A program made the position numbers and the translations under genes. Shown here one piece after another: positions 27,292 to 32,952 of a stretch of 32,952 bases of DNA. Location of the stretch: assembly GCA_937127245.1 (NCBI GenBank), contig CAKZLU010000028.1, forward strand, positions 1-32,952. Reading direction: 5' to 3'. Position 1 is the first letter of the stretch; each line of letters starts with the position of its first letter. Origin of the DNA: an uncultured Actinomycetes bacterium (lineage in GTDB: Bacteria > Actinomycetota > Geothermincolia > Fen-727 > JACVIW01). The notes beneath the pieces are model-generated. The model made no database searches. It had not been told where the DNA came from and worked only from the letters and a program-made list of their open reading frames with translations.

Positions 27292-29328
27292 TTGTGGGTA
27301 AAAAGCATGATTGCAAGTTTTTTCAGGGGTGTGGTGAACTTGAACTGCGAAAGGCATCCTGACCGAAGAATCGTTGGCAGATGTCTCGAATGCGGAAAAG
27401 GTGTCTGCCCGGAATGTGTTGCCGAAACGGGGGAAGTCTTAAGGTGCCCGGAGTGTTTCAAAAAGGAAGTTGAACGCATCAGGGCGATGATGGGAGCTGG
27501 TGCTAAGAAAGCCCCACGCGCAAAGCGGGAAAAAGCGCCCAAACCTGCCAAAGAGAAGGCTCCGAGAAGATGGGGCAGGAAGGGGAAGGAGGAGGAAGAA
27601 GCACCCGAGGCTCCTCCCGTGGTGCCCCCCGCCGCGTACCAGCCTCCGGAATACGTTGAAGCACCCGCAATGGTGGTTGCCCGGCCTGAGGAGGAAATAG
27701 AAGAGCTGCCCGTGGAGCCCGAGCCCGAGCCCGCGGAGCCCTCTGAAAGCGTCCAGGCATTTGAGGTGGAGGAACAACCCTCCGCTGAAGAGGCGATACG
27801 GGCGATTGAAGCGCGGGAAGTCGTGCCGCGCCTCCCCGCGGACGAGGTCGTTTTCTCTGCTGCTCCCACCGCTGATCTTTCTGAATTGGTTTCTGAGGAG
27901 GCCGGAGCCGAAGGCTTGGCGGAGGCGCCGGTTCCGACGCCGATCACGCCTGCCGCGAAAGAAATGGAAAAGGTCGAGTCGCACGCGGTGGAAGAGGCTG
28001 CTCCGGCCGCGCCTGCCCTTGAGGTGGCTGAAAAAGAAAGGAAAAGACCACGAAAGGTTAAGGGTGAAAAGCCACCAAAGGAGCCAAAGGAGAAGAAAGG
28101 GTTCTTCAAAAGAAAGAAAGAGGCACCAGGCGAATATGGCGCTGTGCCCGAGATTGAAGCAAAGGTAAAGGAAATCCCATCCCCTGACCGGATCGAACAA
28201 CCTTTACCGGTCGAGAAGCCCGGATTCGAGGAAGTGCCCAGGGTGATCGCTCCGCAAGCGGCTGTTCATGCCGAGGTGGAAGCCCCGCCAGTTTTCGAAG
28301 AGCCGACTGTTCAGGAACAAGCCCCCACAGAGAAAAAGAGAGGGTTCTGGCGAAAGAAAAAGGAACAGGTTGACGAACCGGGAATCGCCGAGGAACAGTT
28401 CGTTTTCGTCCCTGAGGAGGAAACCGCGGTGGTCCAGGTACCCGAGGCGCCGGCGATGCCGCCTGCGGGCAAAGAGGTTGAGACCCCTGTTGAGGTTACC
28501 GAGTTCGGAATACCTTTGAAGAAGAAAAGAGGGAAAGCCTTAAAAGAGAGCGCGCCCAAGGAGAAGAAAGGGTTTTTCCGCAAAAAATCAAAAGAGGAGC
28601 CTGTCCTCGAAGCTACGCCGGCTTTTGAGGAGGTGCCCCCATCGATAGCCCCGCCATCTGAGGAGCCTCCAGTCGCTGAAGATGTGGTGTCGGTCTATGA
28701 AGCTGAAGCGCCGCCTGTGTGGGAGGCTGAAGCGCCTCCAGTGTGGGAAGGCGAAGAACCGCCTGTCGCTGAGCCGCCAGAAGCGCACAAAGAGATCGAG
28801 CCGCCGGCTTTTGAGGAGGTGCCCCCATCGATAGCCCCGCCATCTGAGGAGCCTCCAGTCGCTGAAGATGTGGTGTCGGTCTATGAAGCTGAAGCGCCGC
28901 CTGTGTGGGAGGAAGAGAAGACCGACGAGACCGGCGAGCCCACAAGTTTTTACTTCGAGGAAGAGCCCCCTTACCGAACGCTTCCCGCAGATTCTGGCGC
29001 GGAGAGTTATGAAGCGGGAAAGAGTCCGACGGATGGTGAAATTACCCCAAGAACGATTCCGCCGGATGAAACTGACTTCGGATGGTCCTTTGACGAAAAG
29101 CCCCCGTCGCCTGGCGAGGTGGTCCCGCCGTCTGCTGGACTGGGCATCCGCGAGGAGCCTCCTGAGTACGGTGAGACACCGGTAGAATCAATAGAAAGTT
29201 TTAAGGATGCTGAAGGGAAAACTAAGGGTCCCGATGTGGACGATGAACTCGATTCTTTCTTCTTTGAGGAAGAGCAGGGAAAGGAAGAGCGGGGGGGAAG
29301 AGAAGACAAAGGCTCCTTCTGGGATTGA
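27292..29328 (+). CDS. B-box zinc-finger protein with long acidic/proline-rich region (N-terminal part)
   Basis: The N-terminus (residues ~17-60) is a B-box-type zinc finger: CERHPDRRIVGRCLECGK, then CPECVAE and LRCPECFKKE, with paired Cys/His ligands. The next ~600 residues are low-complexity, rich in Glu, Pro, Ala and Lys. They contain recurring basic motifs (KKGFFKRKKE, KRGFWRKKKE, KKGFFRKKSKEE) set in acidic/proline spacers, and a 37-residue exact repeat. The frame stops at 29326-29328 just after a G7 run, while the next frame supplies a membrane helix and folded domain. I think they are one protein of about 867 residues. Start is TTG 27292 or ATG 27307; the ribosome-like GAGGAGG (27268-27274) is too far from both for comfort. 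Function unknown; similar bacterial B-box proteins are mostly membrane proteins. Confidence 0.75.
   Translation: MWVKSMIASFFRGVVNLNCERHPDRRIVGRCLECGKGVCPECVAETGEVLRCPECFKKEVERIRAMMGAGAKKAPRAKREKAPKPAKEKAPRRWGRKGKEEEEAPEAPPVVPPAAYQPPEYVEAPAMVVARPEEEIEELPVEPEPEPAEPSESVQAFEVEEQPSAEEAIRAIEAREVVPRLPADEVVFSAAPTADLSELVSEEAGAEGLAEAPVPTPITPAAKEMEKVESHAVEEAAPAAPALEVAEKERKRPRKVKGEKPPKEPKEKKGFFKRKKEAPGEYGAVPEIEAKVKEIPSPDRIEQPLPVEKPGFEEVPRVIAPQAAVHAEVEAPPVFEEPTVQEQAPTEKKRGFWRKKKEQVDEPGIAEEQFVFVPEEETAVVQVPEAPAMPPAGKEVETPVEVTEFGIPLKKKRGKALKESAPKEKKGFFRKKSKEEPVLEATPAFEEVPPSIAPPSEEPPVAEDVVSVYEAEAPPVWEAEAPPVWEGEEPPVAEPPEAHKEIEPPAFEEVPPSIAPPSEEPPVAEDVVSVYEAEAPPVWEEEKTDETGEPTSFYFEEEPPYRTLPADSGAESYEAGKSPTDGEITPRTIPPDETDFGWSFDEKPPSPGEVVPPSAGLGIREEPPEYGETPVESIESFKDAEGKTKGPDVDDELDSFFFEEEQGKEERGGREDKGSFWD
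28616..28912 (+). repeat. Perfect 111-bp in-frame duplication
   Basis: Bases 28616-28726 and 28802-28912 are identical over 111 bases by eye and are offset by 186 bases (62 codons), keeping frame. They encode the 37-residue repeat FEEVPPSIAPPSEEPPVAE...EAEAPPVWE. Perfect identity including third codon positions means a recent duplication or active gene conversion. Confidence 0.9.
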
Positions 29329-29899
29329 TGAAAGCGGTTCTGAAAGCAACGTCAAGAATTCGGGCGGAGTTCTCAAGATTAGGTTGAGGAAGTATTTTAG
29401 CCGCGCCCCGACCCGTCTCCTCCTCTCCTATATCGCTGTTATCCTTACCCTTGCGGTTTTGTTTATCGTTTCCTTTTTCTTTTTCAGAAGCGTATCACGC
29501 CCGAGAGAGCAGGCGGCGCGTGCCCCCACCCTCGATATTAAAAGCTTTTTCTTAAAAGGTAAGTTCCGCGCTCCGGACCCGAAAAACCCTTCGGTTACCG
29601 TTCAGGAGCATCTTGAGTACACAAGAAAAAAGGAATTTAAAAGCGCGTACAATCTTCTTGTCTCTTCGCTTAAGGAAAAAATCACGATCGGAGAGTTTAT
29701 CAAAAACGTGGACGATAACGGGTTGCTGTTGAAACATATCTCTGATTACGAGTTTCCGGATTTCAAATTAGAAGGTGAAAGGGCAACCGTAAAGGGAAAA
29801 ATAATCTATGAGACCGGTGAGGTTTCCATCGTTAAGGCTTCTCTCCTCATTGAGGAAAACCGTTGGAGAGTTTCTTCTCTCCTAATATGGTTGAAATAG
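29207..29899 (+). CDS. Membrane-anchored C-terminal part of the B-box protein (shifted frame)
   Basis: This frame is +1 relative to the B-box frame and overlaps its end. From about 29297 it encodes EEKTKAPSGIDESGSES, a basic stretch, one membrane helix (LLLSYIAVILTLAVLFIVSFFFF) and an outer domain of ~130 residues with a helix-then-sheet pattern (LEYTRKKEFKSAYNLLVSSL ... GEVSIVKASLLIEENRWRVSSLLI) like DUF4878/NTF2-like lumazine-type modules. The listed start ATG 29207 has no ribosome site, and the preceding frame is clearly coding through to 29290. I infer that the real protein is a fusion across the G7 run at 29291-29297 and not an independent gene. It lies directly upstream of the DUF501 gene. 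Confidence 0.7.
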   Translation: MLKGKLRVPMWTMNSILSSLRKSRERKSGGEEKTKAPSGIDESGSESNVKNSGGVLKIRLRKYFSRAPTRLLLSYIAVILTLAVLFIVSFFFFRSVSRPREQAARAPTLDIKSFFLKGKFRAPDPKNPSVTVQEHLEYTRKKEFKSAYNLLVSSLKEKITIGEFIKNVDDNGLLLKHISDYEFPDFKLEGERATVKGKIIYETGEVSIVKASLLIEENRWRVSSLLIWLK

Positions 29900-29909
29900 G
29901 TCCGCTGCG

Positions 29910-30677
29910 ATGTGGTCATTTTTCGTTTTAATCTTGGGCTATGATATCGAGCGATTAACTGGGGAAAAAACAGAATCCATGAAGATTTCTTTTGACGACG
30001 TGCCGGCTTCTATCAGGGAAGAGTTTCCGCTTCTTGAGAAGCCATTACCCGGTGATGTTCGCGTCATCGCGCGGCAGCTGGGGCGGGCGCCGAAGGGTGT
30101 AGTGTTCGTGGCTGCAAGGTGCGTCCATTCAAAGCCGGGCGTGATCCTGACGATTCCTCTCGGCATGAAAGGAAAGAGGATTGCCCCGCCGTTGTGGTTG
30201 ACCTGCCCTCTGGCTTGCAGGACCGCTGCGTCGCTCGAAAGCTCTGGCGAAATCAAAAGAATATCAGGCATGCTTCGTGCGCATGATGAGATCTGGCAAG
30301 CCTTTCTCGAAGAGGAAAAAAGGTTTTCACAACTCAGCAGGGAGATATGCTCCCTTTGTTTCGACGAGAAGGGGCTTTTGACAATTGGCGAAAGGGGCAT
30401 CGCTTGGGGAAAAGTGGGAAAGGTCAAATGCCTTCACGCTCATCTTGCCTACATGTTAGCCACAAACGGGTTCGAGGCGCTGCGAAGAGATAACAGAAAA
30501 GATTTGGGAAGGACAGGGATGCCGTCACTTGAAGATGGGTTGAAGAGGCTCTCCTGCGAGTTTTTATCAGAATCTCATAGGAAAACAAAGGGAATCGCGG
30601 GAGCAATCTTGCTTCCGAAGATAATGGAGTTAGGAGGAATTGACTGTGCCAGACCGCCCGATACTTGCATCGATTGA
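29910..30677 (+). CDS. DUF501 domain protein
   Basis: A 255-residue protein with the DUF501 pattern: a basic segment LGRAPKGVVFVAARCVHSKPGVILTIPL, then PPLWLTCPLACRTAASLESSGEI with paired Cys, followed by a helical second half with CSLCFDEKG and IAWGKVGKVKCLHAHLAYML. The role of DUF501 is not established; it is consistently found between divIC and ppx in Actinobacteria, as here. ATG 29910 has ATAGG upstream; ATG 29979 (MKISFDDVPAS) is an alternative that matches family starts better. Its end overlaps the start of ppx by about 30 bases, implying translational coupling. Confidence 0.85.
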   Translation: MWSFFVLILGYDIERLTGEKTESMKISFDDVPASIREEFPLLEKPLPGDVRVIARQLGRAPKGVVFVAARCVHSKPGVILTIPLGMKGKRIAPPLWLTCPLACRTAASLESSGEIKRISGMLRAHDEIWQAFLEEEKRFSQLSREICSLCFDEKGLLTIGERGIAWGKVGKVKCLHAHLAYMLATNGFEALRRDNRKDLGRTGMPSLEDGLKRLSCEFLSESHRKTKGIAGAILLPKIMELGGIDCARPPDTCID

Positions 30678-31692
30678 CATCGGCACAAATTCGACGAGGC
30701 TTCTTGTTGCGGAGTGCGACGGAAGAAAGACATTTCCCGTTCTACGCGAGATGAGAATAACGCGGCTCGGGGAGGGCGTGGACGCGACCGGACTGCTCGC
30801 ACCCCAGGCCGTTTTGCGAACAATATCCGTAATAGAGGAATACGTGAGCATGACGAAAGGGCACTTACCCGTTGCCGTGAGAGCGGCGGCAACAAGCGCT
30901 CTTCGCGACTGCCAGAACCGGGAGGAATTTTTAGAAAGCGTTGAGGAAAGATGCGGTCTCCGCCCGGAGATCTTGAGCGGCCCGGAAGAGGCGCGGCTGA
31001 GTTTTCTCGGGGCGGTATCCGACGTGGAGGGCAGCGGGAGTGGAAGGATGCGCTTTTTGGTGTTTGACATAGGCGGAGGGAGCACGGAAATCATAGTGGA
31101 TGGTTACGGGGATGAGGGTTCCTGCGGCGCGCCGGAAGATTCGGAAATGGAAGGTTCTGAAAAAGAATTTGATATGCCCGCGCAGTCGGCGGGCATTGAG
31201 ATCGAGCCCGAGAGGCAAATAAGAGTTGTAAGCGTGGACGTTGGATGCGTTCGGATGTCGGAAAGATTTTTATCAGAGGATCCGCCCTCTCCCATCCACC
31301 TTGCGAAAATGGAGACTTTCATAGTTTCCCAGTTGGAGCCTGTTGTTAAAAATCTTTGCGCCTCAAAATGCGACAGGGCAATTGGGCTCGCTGGCACCGT
31401 AACCACCGTTTCCGCAATTGTTCAGGGAATAGCCGAATATGATTCGAGCCTGATACACGGCTCTTCTCTGCGCATCGAAGATGTGGAAAGGGCTTATCTC
31501 GAACTTGCCCGCATGCCGCTGGCGAAACGGAGAAAAGTCCCAGGTCTTGACCCAGGGAGAGCCGATGTCATTGTTGGGGGGATTGGGGTTCTAAAGTCGA
31601 TAATGAGACTCGTGGGTTTCGATAACATAACTGTCAGCGAAAAAGATATACTCGACGGAATGGTTATCGACCTGCATAAGAGAATGTTCTGA
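30646..31692 (+). CDS. ppx: Exopolyphosphatase / guanosine pentaphosphatase (Ppx/GppA)
   Basis: A 348-residue ASKHA-fold phosphatase acting on polyphosphate and/or pppGpp. N-terminal phosphate-binding motif SIDIGTNSTRLLVAE, VRAAATSALRDCQN, SGPEEARLSFLGA, second motif FDIGGGSTEIIV near 140, VDVGCVRMSERFL, and IGLAGTVTTVSAI. Between DIGGGSTEI and VDVGCVR there is an unusual acidic insert (residues ~155-190). GTG 30646 is preferred over TTG 30640 because GGAGG (30632-30637) is spaced 8 bases from it. It overlaps the DUF501 gene end and closes the conserved cluster. Confidence 0.94.
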   Translation: MPDRPILASIDIGTNSTRLLVAECDGRKTFPVLREMRITRLGEGVDATGLLAPQAVLRTISVIEEYVSMTKGHLPVAVRAAATSALRDCQNREEFLESVEERCGLRPEILSGPEEARLSFLGAVSDVEGSGSGRMRFLVFDIGGGSTEIIVDGYGDEGSCGAPEDSEMEGSEKEFDMPAQSAGIEIEPERQIRVVSVDVGCVRMSERFLSEDPPSPIHLAKMETFIVSQLEPVVKNLCASKCDRAIGLAGTVTTVSAIVQGIAEYDSSLIHGSSLRIEDVERAYLELARMPLAKRRKVPGLDPGRADVIVGGIGVLKSIMRLVGFDNITVSEKDILDGMVIDLHKRMF

Positions 31693-31806
31693 TAGGGGAG
31701 GTTTCCGGTTCACAATCGACCAAGTCCGCACGAGGCTTTTCGCATTTTTCATCGTCTGTTTTCTAAAAAATATTTTTAACACATGCGTTTTAGAAGGGGA
31801 ACTTGA

Positions 31807-31839
31807 TTGACTCCAAGATGGCGAATTTGTAAGTATAAT
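31807..31839 (+). promoter_or_regulatory. Candidate promoter of tRNA-Leu
   Basis: A perfect TATAAT at 31834-31839 lies 62 bases before the tRNA. The best -35-like hexamer is TTGACT at 31807-31812, but the spacer is 21 bases, longer than ideal, so only the -10 is trusted. Confidence 0.4.
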
Positions 31840-31901
31840 TTATTGAGGAAGCCGTTTGAGCTTCGCATGCCTCAAGCATACACCGCGTTTTACGCCGGGA
31901 T

Positions 31902-31987
31902 GCGGGGATGCCGGAACTGGTAGACGGGGCGGGCTTAAAACCCGCTGTCCTTTGGACGTGAGGGTTCGATTCCCTCTCCCCGCACCA
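31902..31987 (+). tRNA. tRNA-Leu(UAA)
   Basis: Complete 86-base class II tRNA. Acceptor GCGGGGA pairs with TCCCCGC; anticodon stem GCGGG/CCCGC with loop CTTAAAA, anticodon TAA; a long variable arm TGTCCTTTGGACG; T-arm GAGGG-TTCGATT-CCCTC; discriminator A and encoded CCA. Confidence 0.97.
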
Positions 31988-32044
31988 ACGCACGAGCGGC
32001 ACGTTCGCAAATTGCTTTTCATGTATGCCCCGGAGGTAGCGATT

Positions 32045-32614
32045 ATGTTTCGACTGTTGCGTGGACCAGGGTATTTTATTCTCAACAACTGGTGGACACT
32101 TGTGTTGAGGGGGGCACTTCTTGTTCTCTTCGGGATATTTGCCCTCTCTTGGCCTCATATAACTGCTCTTGCCCTATTGCTTCTCTTCGGAATATACACT
32201 GTGCTTGACGGCGTTTTCCTGGTTTTTTCGGCGTTTTTAAGGGGCGAGCTTGCGCGACGCAGATTTCCCCTCATCTTAAGGGGGCTTGCGGCGCTCCTTG
32301 TCGGAATCATAGTGTTGGCCTGGCCGGGTTTGTCAGCGGTTGCTTTGCTTTACGTGATTGCCATTTGGGCGATCGCCTCGGGTTTTTTTGAATTATTGGT
32401 CGCCCTTTTTCTTCCCTCGGGGTCCTGGATAAAGACAGCCCTACTCGCGGCGGGTTTTCTTTCAGTTCTCTTTGGGCTTCTGATGCTCACTCATCCCGAG
32501 GGAGGTGTGACCGCCGTTGCCTGGTTGATTGGTTTATACGCGGTCGTGGTTGGCGCCGTTTTCGTCTTTTTGGGGATTACATTAAGAAAGTTAGCAAAGA
32601 CCCTTTTTTATTAA
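32045..32614 (+). CDS. HdeD-family (DUF308) integral membrane protein
   Basis: A 189-residue protein that is almost entirely membrane: six predicted helices in three DUF308 repeats (WWTLVLRGALLVLFGIFAL, LILRGLAALLVGIIVLAWP, WIKTALLAAGFLSVLFGLL). Each repeat has the family pattern of W/L-R-G ... G-I ... W-P. HdeD is linked to acid resistance in E. coli; its molecular role is unknown. Start ATG 32045 is fixed by GGAGGT (32032-32037) seven bases upstream; the longer frame upstream runs through the tRNA and is not coding. It begins 57 bases after tRNA-Leu, with no obvious separate promoter. Confidence 0.88.
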   Translation: MFRLLRGPGYFILNNWWTLVLRGALLVLFGIFALSWPHITALALLLLFGIYTVLDGVFLVFSAFLRGELARRRFPLILRGLAALLVGIIVLAWPGLSAVALLYVIAIWAIASGFFELLVALFLPSGSWIKTALLAAGFLSVLFGLLMLTHPEGGVTAVAWLIGLYAVVVGAVFVFLGITLRKLAKTLFY

Positions 32615-32929
32615 GACTGAACGGTTTTCGCGATTTCATTTGCGAAAGCATCCGGAAATCTTTTACGCCTGAAGCCCGCAGAAAGTGTGTCGAGATGCCC
32701 AAGCGTCCTCACGCGCCAGCTTCTTACGTGTATCTGCTTGGAAACAATTGAAAAAATCGATTTTTAACTGTTAGAATGTTGAACCGCTAACAATTAGTTT
32801 CTGTCTTTCGGGTTGATTGGGGGCGGTACTTCAAAACGGTTTTTCCGGAGATATCCCGATCAGTCCTCATGCTAATTGCTACGCCTCTTTTGTCTGGTTG
32901 TCGGCTCTTGGCTTTAGTGGGAGGGGATA
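32615..32929. other. Intergenic region after the HdeD gene
   Basis: About 315 bases without a recognised gene. A 6-bp inverted repeat TTTCGC ... GCGAAA lies near 32628-32650 but is not followed by a T-run, so I do not call a terminator. An AT-rich stretch near 32750-32775 could hold a promoter for whatever follows. Confidence 0.4.
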
Positions 32930-32952
32930 ATGCAATCAGGAAGGGAACCGAG
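32930..32952 (+). CDS. Possible gene start at window edge (partial)
   Basis: GGGAGGGG (32919-32926) precedes ATG 32930 at good spacing, opening a frame MQSGREP that runs out of the window. Only seven codons are visible, so no product can be named. Confidence 0.3.

Noticed and set aside
27195-28200. Long minus-strand open frames opposite the B-box protein (Ser/Gly/Ala- and Arg/Phe-rich)
   Set aside because: They are mirror images of a low-complexity Glu/Pro/Lys coding region; the plus strand has the zinc finger and ordered repeats.
31856-32044. N-terminal extension of the HdeD frame
   Set aside because: It reads straight through tRNA-Leu; the strong ribosome site fixes the start at 32045.

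Overview
The window looks like a chromosomal piece from an uncultured, moderately GC-rich bacterium of the actinobacterial lineage. This rests on gene order: ispE - tRNA-Gln - glmU - prs - rplY - pth - (lipoprotein) - (unknown) - mfd - PPIase - mazG - eno - pyk - ftsB/divIC-like - (B-box zinc-finger protein) - DUF501 - ppx. The eno/divIC/DUF501/ppx run and the glmU/prs/rplY/pth run are both hallmarks of Actinobacteria. Many starts are GTG or TTG with strong GGAGG-type ribosome sites. The taxonomic call is inference from synteny, not from a search.

Region 1 (1-4.3 kb) is an accessory, decaying patch. It starts exactly at the 3' end of a tRNA, probably tRNA-Ile. It holds two gene ruins and one intact gene: a STAND-type P-loop NTPase with a helical N-terminal domain, broken by several frameshifts and cut short next to the tRNA (minus strand); a cas6 CRISPR endoribonuclease pseudogene (plus strand, four in-frame TAG codons and at least three frameshifts, in no single long reading frame); and an intact orphan D12-class adenine DNA methyltransferase (minus strand). 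No CRISPR array, integrase or restriction enzyme was seen. I read it as the remains of a defence island beside a tRNA.

Region 2 (4.4-11.9 kb) is a mixed metabolic stretch: a LarA-like (DUF2088) nickel-pincer racemase/epimerase homologue, an FAD-dependent phytoene-desaturase-like oxidoreductase, a 51-codon small ORF with a strong ribosome site buried in a long RNA hairpin, a secreted lipoprotein esterase of the PHB-depolymerase/LpqC type, and, convergent and overlapping it by 29 bases, a type II cation P-type ATPase.

Region 3 (11.9-31.7 kb) is the conserved housekeeping cluster, all on the plus strand apart from one doubtful minus-strand ORF near 18 kb. It covers isoprenoid precursor synthesis (ispE), UDP-GlcNAc (glmU), PRPP (prs), ribosome and tRNA recycling (rplY, pth), transcription-coupled repair (mfd), extracytoplasmic folding (PPIase), nucleotide sanitation (mazG), lower glycolysis (eno, pyk), division (ftsB/divIC-like), DUF501 and polyphosphate/ppGpp turnover (ppx). 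Between the divIC-like gene and the DUF501 gene lies a long acidic/proline-rich B-box zinc-finger protein whose reading frame appears to jump at a run of seven Gs into a membrane-anchored C-terminal domain; it also carries a perfect 111-bp in-frame duplication.

Region 4 (31.7-32.95 kb) has a tRNA-Leu(UAA), an HdeD-family membrane protein directly behind it, and a possible gene start at the very end of the window.
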